From NCBI GenBank assembly GCA_963773155.1, contig CAVZAB010000019.1, positions 124,001-188,000 on the forward strand: a stretch of DNA of 64,000 nt, read 5' to 3'. Origin of the DNA: CAVZAB01 sp963773155. Lineage in GTDB: Bacteria > Pseudomonadota > Alphaproteobacteria > Rhizobiales > Beijerinckiaceae. The notes under the pieces are model-generated. The model was not told the DNA's origin, searched no databases, and saw nothing but the letters and a program-made list of their open reading frames with translations. A program made the position numbers and the translations under genes. This document shows, in pieces, positions 16,979 through 25,807 of this stretch; position 1 is the stretch's first letter; every line of letters begins with the position of its first letter.

Positions 16979-17596
16979 ATGCTCAACAGGATTGTCGGCA
17001 CCCTTCTGGCATCGGGCATTCTGCTGACGGCCGACGCCGCATGGACCACCGACCTCGTCGCTAGCGAAAACCTGCACGCTGCCAATGTCGGCCCAGTGAC
17101 GAGCGTTCCCTATGGCTGGCTTGATTTCTGCGGTCGCAGGCCGCGCGAATGCCATGTCCAGCGACTGCCAGCCACCAATCTCAAATTGTCGAGCCGGACG
17201 TGGGATACGTTGGAACGCGTTAATCGCGGCGTCAACGCCAGTATCCGGCCGGTCAGCAATCTCGAACATTGGGGCACCATTCTCGACCATTGGGACTATC
17301 CGGTCGATGGCAAGGGCGATTGCAAGATCTATGCGCTGCAAAAGCGAAGACTTCTCATCGCGCAGGGCTTTCCACGCCAGGCCCTGCTGATGACCATTGT
17401 CCGAGAGTCCAACGGCGAAGGCCATACGATCCTAACCGTCAAGACCGACCGCGGCGACTATATTCTCGACAATCTCGTCGGCGACATTAAAACCTGGGAC
17501 CAGACTGGCTATCAATTCGTCAAGCGCCAGTCGCAGGAAAATCCCAATGTCTGGCAGGCATTCAGCGGCCTCGACGTGCAGATGACGAACCGCTAG
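16979..17596 (+). CDS. Transglutaminase-like cysteine peptidase (BTLCP family)
   Basis: Exported 205-residue protein of the bacterial transglutaminase-like cysteine proteinase family, common in Hyphomicrobiales. The predicted signal peptide covers residues 1-22. The catalytic triad is recognisable as Cys115 in GKGDCKIYALQKR, His149 in GEGHTILTV and Asp164 in DYILDN. Family relatives include the LapG periplasmic protease that cleaves large adhesins, but no LapD or adhesin gene is near, so that role is not claimed. The ATG at 16979 is chosen for the GGAG about nine bases upstream and a normal signal sequence; earlier in-frame starts lengthen the leader. It ends ten bases from the convergent thiY gene. 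Confidence 0.85.
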   Translation: MLNRIVGTLLASGILLTADAAWTTDLVASENLHAANVGPVTSVPYGWLDFCGRRPRECHVQRLPATNLKLSSRTWDTLERVNRGVNASIRPVSNLEHWGTILDHWDYPVDGKGDCKIYALQKRRLLIAQGFPRQALLMTIVRESNGEGHTILTVKTDRGDYILDNLVGDIKTWDQTGYQFVKRQSQENPNVWQAFSGLDVQMTNR

Positions 17597-17605
17597 ACGG
17601 CCAGT

Positions 17606-18544
17606 TCAGCGGTTGCCAATATAGGTCTCGACCGGCAGGCTGGTGGCGATCAGACCAGATTGCTTCATGAAGTCGGCAAAGCGGCTGTAGCGGCTGGGGT
17701 CGACGGCGGCCGGGCTGGCGGCTAGACGCGGCAGCGTGTCGCGCCAAGCCTGCCGATTCAGCTCGTCATCAAGCTTCGGATAGGCTTTGACGAACAGGTC
17801 CCAGGCCGCTTCGGGATGGTTCAGCGTGAAAAGCGTTGCGTCCTCGAGTGCGTCGAGAAACTTTCGGATTGCCGGAGCGGCAGCCTTGTCCCTGACCGTC
17901 ACGAAGATGAGTTCGTCATAGGCCGGGATGCCGAAATCCTCAGGATAGAAAGCCCGCCCCGGCTTGCCGGCGAGCTTCAGCTCGCTCAATTCGAAATTCC
18001 GGTAGGCGCCGATGACGGCGTCGACCTGACCGCTGACCAGCGCCTGGGTCAAGGCGAAGTTAACGTCGACCAGCTTGACATCGCCAAGGTCAAGTCCGGC
18101 GCTTTGCAGCATCCGGGCAAGGAGCGCGGTCTCGTAGCCCTCGACCGAATAACCGATCGTCTTGCCGCGCAGATCGCCAAGAGAGCGGATCGGCCCGTCG
18201 GCGAGAACGACCAGCGAATTGAGCGGGGTCGCGATCGCGGTGCCGATTCTCTGCAGCGGCATGCCTTCGGCGACCTCCAAGTAGAAAGTCGGCTGGTAGG
18301 TCAGGGCAATATCGCCCTGACCCGCGGCAACCAACCGCGGCGGTGCGGAAGGATCGGCTGGCTCGACGAAGGACACATCGAGGCCGTGCCGGGCAAAATA
18401 ACCGCCCTCCTTGGCGACGATCAGGGCAGCGTGATCGGGGTTGACGAACCAGTCGAGGAGAACCGTCATCTTGTCCGCGGCCCCGGCTGGTGTTGCGAGG
18501 ATGCCGGCAAGGCCGAGACAGACAAGCAAAAGAGCTATTCGCAT
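17606..18544 (-). CDS. thiY: Thiamine/pyrimidine-precursor ABC importer, binding protein (ThiY/NMT1-like)
   Basis: A 312-residue periplasmic binding protein of the NMT1/THI5-like group with a signal peptide (residues 1-22, ending AGAADK). The mature N-terminus reads VLLDWFVNPDHAALIVAKEGGYF, which is the family signature for binding formylaminopyrimidine or hydroxymethylpyrimidine-type precursors. It overlaps the permease gene by ten bases (18535-18544), and both lie behind a TPP riboswitch. That strongly supports a role in vitamin B1 supply. No ATPase (thiZ) is next to it; the gene is followed by the convergent BTLCP gene. Confidence 0.85.
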   Translation of the reverse strand: MRIALLLVCLGLAGILATPAGAADKMTVLLDWFVNPDHAALIVAKEGGYFARHGLDVSFVEPADPSAPPRLVAAGQGDIALTYQPTFYLEVAEGMPLQRIGTAIATPLNSLVVLADGPIRSLGDLRGKTIGYSVEGYETALLARMLQSAGLDLGDVKLVDVNFALTQALVSGQVDAVIGAYRNFELSELKLAGKPGRAFYPEDFGIPAYDELIFVTVRDKAAAPAIRKFLDALEDATLFTLNHPEAAWDLFVKAYPKLDDELNRQAWRDTLPRLAASPAAVDPSRYSRFADFMKQSGLIATSLPVETYIGNR

Positions 18545-19458
18545 GGCGGGCTCACGATCGGTTGGGGGAAGGAAGTGCGGGTTAGCGAAGGGCTGAGCGT
18601 GTCGGGAGCCCAATGAATCAGCCGCCGGGTCGCCAAGCCGACAATCGCCCACAGGGCCAGAGAAAAGCCGGCAAGGATTGTCAAGGCGGCGAAAACCAGG
18701 TCGGTCTGCATGCGGGCGTTGGCATGCAGCATCATCAAGCCGAGGCCTCCCGACGAGCCGACCCACTCGCCGACAATGGCGCCGAGCGGGGCTACGGCGG
18801 CGGCGACTCTGAGCCCGGCGGCAAGCGCCGGAAAGGCATCGGGCACGCGGATCAGCAACAAAAGGTCGCGCCGGCTTGCGCCATTCAACCGGGCGAGATC
18901 AACCAATCCCTGGTCGGTACGCCGCAAGCCTTCGAAGAAGCTGGTCGCCACCGGGAAGAAGATAATCAGCGCGCACATCGCCAATTTCGACCCGTAGCCA
19001 AAACCGAACCAGACCACCAGCAATGGCGCAATCGCGAAAACCGGGAGCGCCTGGGCAATGACGAACAGCGGGCCGAGGGCCCGCTCGGCCCAGCGCGCCC
19101 GCGCCATCAGCAGCGCCGCGAGCACGCCGGCGAAAGTCCCGACCAGAAATCCGCCAACCATTTCCGCAAGGGTGACCCAGGCCTCGGGCCACAGGATATT
19201 GGCGCGGGCGACGAGCGTCGCGGCGATCCGAGTCGGCGGCGGCAAGATGTAATCGGGCAGCGCGAGGCCGCGAACCGAAACCTCCCAGACAAGCAGCACG
19301 GCGGCGAGCGAACAGAGCGGCGGCCAGATTCTCTGGTAGACACGGGCCGCCCGCCCACGCAGGGGCTCGCGCCGATCCCCTTCGCTTGTTTCGCTGTCAC
19401 TCGACCCGATCAGCGGGTTTTGGCCCTGAAACCGGGCCTGCCCCAAAAAATGGGCCAT
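18535..19458 (-). CDS. thiX: ABC importer permease (ThiX-like)
   Basis: A 307-residue inner-membrane permease of the SsuC/TauC/ThiX type with about six hydrophobic segments. It has the cytoplasmic EAA loop that contacts the ATPase (around DLARLNGASRRDLLLLIRVP). It is the first gene behind the TPP riboswitch, its ATG at 19458 lying about 18 bases from the riboswitch core. The ribosome site GCGAGGATTGA falls in that gap, so control of translation initiation is likely. It would transport a thiamine precursor together with the ThiY-like protein. The partner ATPase must come from elsewhere. Confidence 0.85.
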   Translation of the reverse strand: MAHFLGQARFQGQNPLIGSSDSETSEGDRREPLRGRAARVYQRIWPPLCSLAAVLLVWEVSVRGLALPDYILPPPTRIAATLVARANILWPEAWVTLAEMVGGFLVGTFAGVLAALLMARARWAERALGPLFVIAQALPVFAIAPLLVVWFGFGYGSKLAMCALIIFFPVATSFFEGLRRTDQGLVDLARLNGASRRDLLLLIRVPDAFPALAAGLRVAAAVAPLGAIVGEWVGSSGGLGLMMLHANARMQTDLVFAALTILAGFSLALWAIVGLATRRLIHWAPDTLSPSLTRTSFPQPIVSPPCE

Positions 19459-19475
19459 TCAATCCTCGCGTTTCC

Positions 19476-19562
19476 TACGCCGGCACGATCCGGATCAGGT
19501 TCAACGGGTTGTCTGCGCAAAGACTCTCAGCCCGGTGGATTTGTGCGGGCACCCCGACGACG
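19476..19562 (-). promoter_or_regulatory. TPP (thiamine pyrophosphate) riboswitch
   Basis: On the minus strand the sequence contains the conserved core CGGGGTGCCCG, then GGGCTGAGAG (the CUGAGA box), then ACCCGTTGAACCTGATC-CGGATCGTGCCGGCGTAGGA. These are the sequential P1/P2/P3 and P4/P5 elements of the THI element. It directly precedes thiX. With only about 18 bases to the start codon and the ribosome site immediately 3' of the aptamer, TPP binding probably occludes the ribosome site. Confidence 0.95.
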
Positions 19563-19709
19563 GTATGATAGATGTCATAAAGGGCTGCCAATGGTCTTGC
19601 AAGGTTTTTGCCTCGGCAGGCTGGCCGGGCCGTCGGTGAGCCGTTTGCATACGCTGGGCGATAGGCTGGGCATGGGTCCGTCACCTCGGCCCGCATCACA
19701 GGGAGACGA

Positions 19710-20216
19710 ATGATGGTTGGAAAAGCTAGTTTTGGCGCCGAAGAGTGGCGCCAAATCGTGCAAAGCCCGATGCTGGCCGGCGTCGCCATTTCGGCGGCCG
19801 AGCCGAGCGGCTTGTTTGGCACGTTAAAGGAGAGCATGGCCAGTGCCCGGGCGCTGCTTGGCGCCAAGAGCGACCCGTCGACTGACGAATTGATCAAGGC
19901 GGTCGTCGCCGATTTCGAAACATCGGAAGGGCGCACGCTGGCCCGCGACGGGCTCAAGGCCTCGCTGTCGGGCAGCAAGCCCGCCGAGATCAAGACCAAG
20001 GCGATCGAGGCGCTTCGGCAGGTAGCGATGCTGCTCGATTCCAAGGCGCCGGCCGATGCCGCGGCCTTCAAAACTTGGCTGCGACATATTTCGCAGATGG
20101 TCGCGGAAGCGGCGAGCGAGGGCGGCTTTCTCGGATTTGGCGGGGTTGCGGTAAGCGAAGCCGAAAAGGCGACGCTCGCCGAAGTATCGCGCGCGCTTGG
20201 CATAGACGGCGGCTGA
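19710..20216 (+). CDS. Conserved hypothetical protein, 168 residues
   Basis: A soluble, mostly helical protein. Its C-terminal half has the well-formed motifs FKTWLRHISQMVAEAASEGG and FLGFGGVAVSEAEKATLAEVS, which I associate with a family of conserved hypothetical proteins but cannot name. The ATG at 19710 has an excellent ribosome site (GGGAGACGA). It is transcribed away from the TPP-riboswitch operon from a short divergent gap. No catalytic motif, signal or membrane helix is seen. Confidence 0.65.
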   Translation: MMVGKASFGAEEWRQIVQSPMLAGVAISAAEPSGLFGTLKESMASARALLGAKSDPSTDELIKAVVADFETSEGRTLARDGLKASLSGSKPAEIKTKAIEALRQVAMLLDSKAPADAAAFKTWLRHISQMVAEAASEGGFLGFGGVAVSEAEKATLAEVSRALGIDGG

Positions 20217-20364
20217 AACGCCTTTTGCCAGGCAGGCCGCCGGCAGGGCGCTGCCCCATTGCGCCAGCCGCACGCCTCAAATTGCAGTCTTTGGATTCAA
20301 GTCCGGAAAACAGAAATTCCCGGATCGTCCTTGCGCTTCGTTGACCGTGCCCATGAACAGGCGA

Positions 20365-20397
20365 GGCGGGCATTCACTTTTGCATTGAACGCCCGCC
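20365..20397. other. Strong hairpin in intergenic DNA
   Basis: GGCGGGC (20365-20371) pairs with GCCCGCC (20391-20397). After one mismatch, TTCA (20373-20376) pairs with TGAA (20386-20389), leaving a nine-base loop, CTTTTGCAT. There is no T-run on either side, so it is not a classical intrinsic terminator. It could be an attenuator or part of a small RNA ahead of the small gene at 20487. Confidence 0.4.
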
Positions 20398-20486
20398 GGG
20401 AAACGACGAGAGATAGGGCGCGACCGCCGCCATCTGCGCCGAGCGCCTGACCTATCCATCCGACGACAGCTAGCAAAGGTGAGATC

Positions 20487-20606
20487 GTGACTTTCATCAA
20501 ATTGACGGCGATATTTGCCCTGGCTCTCACTGTCTTTCTTGGCGTCATGGCAACCAATGGCGCGCCGATCGCCAAGAGCCTTTCGTCAGCCCGCCTGCAC
20601 GGCTGA
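20487..20606 (+). CDS. Small hydrophobic exported peptide, 39 residues
   Basis: GTG-start small frame with a strong ribosome site (AAAGGTGAGATC, ideal spacing). It encodes MTFIKLTAIFALALTVFLGV-MATNGAPIAKSLSSARLHG. A Lys-containing N-terminus is followed by a single hydrophobic helix ending in a possible signal-peptidase site (MATNGA or NGAPIA). It therefore looks like a one-helix membrane peptide or a secreted micro-protein. Its last 21 bases overlap the 3' end of the convergent DUF2252 gene. I know no homologue. Confidence 0.45.
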   Translation: MTFIKLTAIFALALTVFLGVMATNGAPIAKSLSSARLHG

Positions 20607-22034
20607 TCCGCGTTTTCCGGCTTTGGCCCGCCTCGTTTTGATGTTGCCGGCGTCGGCGGATTTGCCCTGGTGCTCGGCCGGCTGGCTGTGCAGCCAATGC
20701 GTGAACACCGCATAATCGCGTTTCGTCTGGGCCGCATAGCCCATGGCAAAGCTGGCGATCGCCTGATCGACAATTTCCGAGCGGCCGAGATAGCCGGAAA
20801 TCATGGCGGCGTCGCCGGATCTTGCATGGGCGCGGGCGAGCGTGCGCCCGCACAAGGCGGCATAGAATTCGAGCGCGTTGGCCTCGATCACTTCTCCGAT
20901 CCCGCCGAGCCGGCGGTTCTTTAATTGGCGCACGTAGAAATTTCTGCCGGAAGCGGCATCCGCGGTCCAGCCGAGGAAGCTGTCGCTGGCCGCCTGCATG
21001 ATCCGCTGACCCTCGACGACCCGGCGTCCCTGGTTGTCCGGAATCGGCGCGGCAGGGTGCAAGCGCTCCAGCACCGAACGCTGGGCTTCCTTGACCTGCA
21101 GGAAGAGCGGTTCGCGATCGGCGCTCGCCATCAGGGCGATCGCACAAAAGGTCCCGACGCTGCCGATTCCAACGACCTTCATGGCGAAATCGTGGATCAT
21201 ATAGCGCTGCGCGAGCACTTGGCGATCGGGGGAAAGGGTCGCGCAATATTGCGCAAATATTTCGGCCAGAGCCGCCCGCTGCCCGATCGTTTCGTCGTGC
21301 AGATGGTAGATCAGGGGCGGCCGATCGGCGATTGTCAGCATGGTCCCACCGCCCTTGGCGAGGTGCGGCAGATTGTCGTCCGCGTCAAGATCCTTCTCGG
21401 CTTTGATCAGCGTCGCGCGCACCCGATTGCGCAATTTGCCGTTTTCGATCCGCTTGAATTCGAGGTTGATATCGATATCGCTGTGCCAGACTCGCAACGG
21501 CGACCAACTCGCCAATTCGGCCATGAATAGGCGGTAGGAGCGCACCGTCGCCAGAGCCGCCGCCTTTGCCTTCTTGTCGGACATCGCGCCACTGAGCGCC
21601 GCGACCACCACACTGGCCGCGAGCCGCTTCACATCAACGGTGAAATCAACGCCGGGCAAGGTTTCGTCGAAATCGTTGATGTCGAACAAGACACGCCCCT
21701 CCGGCGCGTTGAAAGCGCCGAAATTCAGCAAGTGGCAATCGCCGCAGGCCTGGACCGCAAGCGCAAGGCGCGGCTGCGGGGCAAGGTCGGTGGCCATGAT
21801 AGCGGCCGCGCCACGCAGGAAGGTAAACGGCGATTGGGCCATTCTGGCATAGCGGATCGGCAGCAGCGCGGGAATCCGCCCTTTGCCCGAATCGACGAGA
21901 ATCTGGACGGGATCACGCTCGCTCGGCACGGCATGATCGCCGTGCTGCTCGCGCTTGACCGCACCGCGGATGGCCTTGCCCATGGCGAAGCGCTCGGCTC
22001 TGGTCATCCGCTGCTGTTTGGTATCGATCGTCAT
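20586..22034 (-). CDS. DUF2252 family protein
   Basis: A 482-residue cytoplasmic protein of DUF2252, a family distantly related to the aminoglycoside-phosphotransferase/kinase fold. Kinase-like landmarks are VQACGDCHLLNFGAFNAPEG with the nearby FDINDFDETLPGV (catalytic-loop and metal-Asp style), and a later VVGIGSVGTFCAIALM with VKEAQRSVLE. The ATG at 22034 is preferred (MTIDTKQQRMTRAERFAMGK), since family members begin with this basic stretch; an in-frame upstream start adds an atypical leader. Its substrate is unknown. The gene is convergent with the 39-residue ORF and divergent from the next operon. Confidence 0.85.
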   Translation of the reverse strand: MTIDTKQQRMTRAERFAMGKAIRGAVKREQHGDHAVPSERDPVQILVDSGKGRIPALLPIRYARMAQSPFTFLRGAAAIMATDLAPQPRLALAVQACGDCHLLNFGAFNAPEGRVLFDINDFDETLPGVDFTVDVKRLAASVVVAALSGAMSDKKAKAAALATVRSYRLFMAELASWSPLRVWHSDIDINLEFKRIENGKLRNRVRATLIKAEKDLDADDNLPHLAKGGGTMLTIADRPPLIYHLHDETIGQRAALAEIFAQYCATLSPDRQVLAQRYMIHDFAMKVVGIGSVGTFCAIALMASADREPLFLQVKEAQRSVLERLHPAAPIPDNQGRRVVEGQRIMQAASDSFLGWTADAASGRNFYVRQLKNRRLGGIGEVIEANALEFYAALCGRTLARAHARSGDAAMISGYLGRSEIVDQAIASFAMGYAAQTKRDYAVFTHWLHSQPAEHQGKSADAGNIKTRRAKAGKRGSAVQAG

Positions 22035-22267
22035 GGCCAACGGGCCCCTCCTTGCGGGTCGCGAGTTCGGCGTCGCGACAAAGCGCATTATTCGTATCGA
22101 AGAAACCGTTCTGTCGCAATTTCATCATCGGCGGTCGATCCTGCTTGTCGGTGCCGAAATATCGACCTGGCCTTGCCAAGGATAGGCTTGGCCTGGGCCG
22201 CGCGATGCGATAATAGCGCGGGGTCAGCGTGATGAGCGTCATTGAGGCAAGTAGGCGGGAGGAAGGC

Positions 22268-23455
22268 ATGTCGGTCGAACGGGCGTCATTGGTAAAATCA
22301 CCCATGCAATATTTGGACAAGGCGACCGGGGCCTTGCGAGACCTCGGGATCATGCCCCCTAAGGTTGATTTCGCGCCGATGAACGCACTGCTGGAAAAGA
22401 TCTCCGATCTTGACGAAGACAAAATCGCGGTCATTTCGCGAACCCTTGGCCAGGCCGAAGTCTTCAACGAGGTGGTCCGCGACCAGACGCAAGCGATGGA
22501 CATCGGTCGCCGTTACGAGGACATAGCCAACTCCTTCAATTCGGTGCGCGACGATGCTAAAAAGATGGTCGACCAATTGGCGGACGGCCGGATCGATTTT
22601 CGCGAAAGGGTCACCAACATCTGGATGAAGGTGGCGCGCGGTGACATTGCCGATCGTTTCGACACGATCCGGGCGACCTATTTGCAGGTCACCAAATCGA
22701 CCCGCGATCAGATCGAACGAGAGGCGACAATTCTAGAAGCCTATCGCGACTACCGGGGCGCCCTCAAACAATCCGAAGTTCTGGCCCTCGAAGTCCTGAA
22801 GAAGGCCGACAAAAAGCTCGAAACGGCCAAGGCGGAATTGGCCAAGGCCTCGCAGATTGTCAGCGAATATGCCGGCAGCGATCCGGCCGAGCGCGCCAAT
22901 CTCGAATTGCGCCGCGATGAATTGCTGCGCAGCATGCAGGACGAGGACAAGCGCTACCAGATCGCCAAGGACTTAGCCGACAATTTGACGATCAGCTACA
23001 ATACGTCGGAAGTGATCATGGCGCGGCTGCATCAGACGACCAATGCCAAGGAGCGCGTCTATTCGCAGGCGATCAGTTTTTTCTCCACCAATGATTCAGT
23101 GCTCACCGCCCTGAAGGCCTCGTTTACGGGCCTCGTTGGCCTGCATGAGGCGACCCAATCGCTGGAGACAATGAAGGAAGGGGTCTCGAAAAGCATCGAG
23201 GTTCTCTCCGAACTCGGCGACAAGGTCCAGGAGGCGGCGGTGCGAGCCGGCTACGGTCCGACCATCCGAGCCAATGCGGTTGTCCAGCTGGTCAATTCGA
23301 TTACCAATTTCCAGGAAAAATCCTTCGCGATCGTCGAAGAAATGCGCAAACTCTCGACCACCAATTCGGAGGAGATCCGCAGCGCGGTCGAGGACGGCAA
23401 ACGGCGCATGGCCCATCTGATTGCCGAAGGCAAGGCGCTTGGCGTCAATGGCTGA
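22268..23455 (+). CDS. Helical coiled-coil protein, distantly TelA-like, operon gene 1
   Basis: A 395-residue, almost entirely alpha-helical soluble protein. Long heptad-type stretches lie at about residues 140-260 (KKADKKLETAKAELAKASQI, AERANLELRRDELLRSMQDE). A second helical region follows, and there is no signal or membrane helix. The arrangement recalls TelA/KlaA toxic-anion-resistance proteins, but no diagnostic motif proves it. The ATG at 22268 is chosen for its strong GGGAGGAAGGC ribosome site, rather than the GTG at 22229. Its end overlaps the next gene by eight bases (23448-23455), so the three genes 22268-25769 are one translational unit. Confidence 0.6.
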   Translation: MSVERASLVKSPMQYLDKATGALRDLGIMPPKVDFAPMNALLEKISDLDEDKIAVISRTLGQAEVFNEVVRDQTQAMDIGRRYEDIANSFNSVRDDAKKMVDQLADGRIDFRERVTNIWMKVARGDIADRFDTIRATYLQVTKSTRDQIEREATILEAYRDYRGALKQSEVLALEVLKKADKKLETAKAELAKASQIVSEYAGSDPAERANLELRRDELLRSMQDEDKRYQIAKDLADNLTISYNTSEVIMARLHQTTNAKERVYSQAISFFSTNDSVLTALKASFTGLVGLHEATQSLETMKEGVSKSIEVLSELGDKVQEAAVRAGYGPTIRANAVVQLVNSITNFQEKSFAIVEEMRKLSTTNSEEIRSAVEDGKRRMAHLIAEGKALGVNG

Positions 23456-24398
23456 CGTGGCCCTTGCGGTTTCCGCTGCGGTCCAGCCAAAGCTCGACGA
23501 TCTCATGCTGGCCATGGATGTCGTCGACACATTGCGGCACGACCAGACCGTGGTCGAGCGCGAGCTGGCGACCGACGACAGCGACGAGGCGCTGATCGAG
23601 CGACTGCGCGGGCTCTATCGCGCGCAGGGCATCGAGGTTACTGACCGGGTGCTGGTCGAGGGCGTCAAGGCGCTGCGCGAAAGGCGATTCTCCTACGAAC
23701 CGGCGCCGCCCGGCCTGGCCCGCAGCCTGGCCCTTGCCTGGATCAATCGCGGCAAGTATCTGTGGGTTTTTTTTGGTCTTGCCAGCGCGTTGATGGTCGC
23801 CTGGCTCGGCTATCAATTCCTGGTGGTGCGTCCCCAGCAAGTCGCCGCCGAACAGGTCGACCGGCAGATCAACGAAATCATTCCCAAGGCGTTGGCGAAT
23901 GATTATGCCGATATCGTCAGGGAGGCGAAAGTCGACAATGCCAGGGAACGCGCCGACCAGTTGCTGAGCGATGCCAAGGCGGCCTTGGCGCGCGGCGATG
24001 TCGATGGGGCCAACAAGATCGCGGCCGATCTGCAGGCGCTGCTGAAGGAGCTGCGCAGCGAATTTACAGTGCGGATCATCAATCGACCGGGCCTGGCAAG
24101 TGGTGTGTGGCGAGAGCCGGAGATCAATACGTCTGCGCGCAATTATTATCTAATCGTCGAAGCGGTGGCGCCGAGCGGACAAATCCTGACGCGTCCGATC
24201 ACCAGCGAAGAAACCGGCCAAACCAAAGTCGTTGACAAATGGGGAATCCGTGTGTCGCGTGATCTCTTCGAGCGGGTCGCCGCCGACAAGCGTGATGATG
24301 GGATTATTCAACGCAATATGGTCGGTCAGAAGAAACGCGGCTATACCGATATTGATTATTCGGTTCCGCTGCTGGGGGGCCTGATAACAAAATGGTAA
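23448..24398 (+). CDS. DUF6384-like single-span membrane protein, operon gene 2
   Basis: A 316-residue protein. The cytoplasmic N-terminal region (about residues 1-100) holds a conserved helical motif (LDDLMLAMDVVDTLRHDQ and the YRAQGIEVTDRVLVEGVKAL stretch). One transmembrane helix follows (about 108-128, LWVFFGLASALMVAWLGYQF). A coiled-coil segment then leads to a C-terminal beta-rich domain around YYLIVEAVAPSGQILTRPI. I recall this type as DUF6384. It probably anchors the two coiled-coil partners to the membrane. The start ATG at 23448 lies inside the end of gene 1. Function unknown. Confidence 0.65.
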   Translation: MADVALAVSAAVQPKLDDLMLAMDVVDTLRHDQTVVERELATDDSDEALIERLRGLYRAQGIEVTDRVLVEGVKALRERRFSYEPAPPGLARSLALAWINRGKYLWVFFGLASALMVAWLGYQFLVVRPQQVAAEQVDRQINEIIPKALANDYADIVREAKVDNARERADQLLSDAKAALARGDVDGANKIAADLQALLKELRSEFTVRIINRPGLASGVWREPEINTSARNYYLIVEAVAPSGQILTRPITSEETGQTKVVDKWGIRVSRDLFERVAADKRDDGIIQRNMVGQKKRGYTDIDYSVPLLGGLITKW

Positions 24399-24404
24399 GG
24401 CACA

Positions 24405-25769
24405 ATGATCACCGGTAGACAGGCGCTGCTTTCCATCGAGGAGGCGTCTAATCAGCTTCACAAGCAGGAATTGCAACTCGATCAAAGCCTAAAATCGGTA
24501 ACCGAAGAGGCAGGGCGGCTGCGCCAGGAGCGGCTTGAGACGTTTCGGGCGCTTGCGCAACACAAGTTCGAATTGGTGAAGGACAATCAGCTGGTCAGCG
24601 ATCTCGACGCAGCCGAGCGCAAGGTCAAGGCAGCGCTTGCCGAATTGGAGCAGAAATGGAATAGCGCCTCAAGCGAGCGCGCCGCGACGCTGGACGACCT
24701 GCGGCGGGCAGAAATCGAGCGCAATTCCTGCGCGGAGGCGGTCGAGGCGACACAGGCCGGACTGACAAAGTTGCAGGCGGAAATCGCGCCGTCCATGGCA
24801 AGCGATCGCGAATGGCTGGCAAACAAGGGCAATCTGGAACGTGCGGAAAAACTGGCGGGGGAAGCCGAGAAGAAGGCGCAACAAGCTGAATCGGATCGCG
24901 AGCGCAAGAAGGTGCCCTATGAATCCGATCCGCTGTTTATGTATCTTTGGCGTCGCAAGCTTGGGACATCGCAATACCGCGCCGGCTTCCTGACCCGGTT
25001 CATTGACAATAAGATCGCCGGGCTCACCGATTACCGCCAGGCGCGGGCCAATTACGCCATGTTGAACGAGATACCCGAGCGCTTGGGCGAGCATGCCAAT
25101 CGCAAGAGGGAGGAGATTCAGGCGGCGCAATTGGCTGTTGCTGCCTGCGAACAGGATCGTCTGGTCAAGGCCGGCGGCGGTCCGATGGCGAGCGCGCTGG
25201 CCGAAGGTCAGTCGCGGCTGGCGGCGTGCGAAGCCAGGGTCGCCGAATTGCGGCAGAGACTCGCCGCGCTCGATCAGCAACACGAAGCGCTTTCTGGCAG
25301 CGAATACAAGGGCATTTATGCGCAAGCCGTGGATGCCATGATGCAAAACGACTTGAGCGACGACATCCAGACCCTAATGCGCGAGGCCCAGCGCACCCCG
25401 ACGGGCGAGGACAATGCACTTGTCCAGCGGATCGACGGACTGAATGCCACGATCGCCAGGGCGGACCGGGAAGTCGCCCAAGCCCGCGCCGACATTCGCG
25501 AATTGGCGCGCCGGCGCGCCGAGATCGAACGCGCCAGGATGGATTTTCGGCAGCGCGGCTATGATTATCCCGGCACAACCTTCCGCAACGATTCGGCGTT
25601 TCGCGATATTCTCGGCGGGATCCTGCAGGGTGCGGTTCAGGGGTTGGTGCTGGGCCAGGTCCTGCAGCAGGGCTACCAGCAACCGCAGGGGCCGTCGTGG
25701 GGACGCGGTCCCTCAATTGGCTCGGGTGGCGGTCCGCCGGGCGGATTTCGCACCGGCGGCATGTTCTAG
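24405..25769 (+). CDS. Coiled-coil protein with Gly/Gln-rich tail, operon gene 3
   Basis: A 454-residue soluble protein dominated by long coiled coils (about residues 8-180 and 230-390, rich in Glu, Arg, Ala and Gln). In between lies a conserved block, YESDPLFMYLWRRKLGTSQY and GFLTRFIDNKIAGLTDYRQA. The C-terminus is a hydrophobic glycine patch (DILGGILQGAVQGLVLGQVL) followed by a Gln/Gly/Pro-rich low-complexity tail. It starts six bases after gene 2, in the same operon. The patch could insert into or associate with membrane or mediate oligomerisation. I know no characterised homologue. Confidence 0.6.
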   Translation: MITGRQALLSIEEASNQLHKQELQLDQSLKSVTEEAGRLRQERLETFRALAQHKFELVKDNQLVSDLDAAERKVKAALAELEQKWNSASSERAATLDDLRRAEIERNSCAEAVEATQAGLTKLQAEIAPSMASDREWLANKGNLERAEKLAGEAEKKAQQAESDRERKKVPYESDPLFMYLWRRKLGTSQYRAGFLTRFIDNKIAGLTDYRQARANYAMLNEIPERLGEHANRKREEIQAAQLAVAACEQDRLVKAGGGPMASALAEGQSRLAACEARVAELRQRLAALDQQHEALSGSEYKGIYAQAVDAMMQNDLSDDIQTLMREAQRTPTGEDNALVQRIDGLNATIARADREVAQARADIRELARRRAEIERARMDFRQRGYDYPGTTFRNDSAFRDILGGILQGAVQGLVLGQVLQQGYQQPQGPSWGRGPSIGSGGGPPGGFRTGGMF

Positions 25770-25807
25770 AAATCGCTCAGGCGGCAAAGCGTTGATCGAG
25801 GTGAGCC

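Noticed and set aside
18613..19713. 366-codon plus-strand frame over thiX and the riboswitch
   Set aside because: Overlaps a clear minus-strand permease and a TPP aptamer; no protein motifs.
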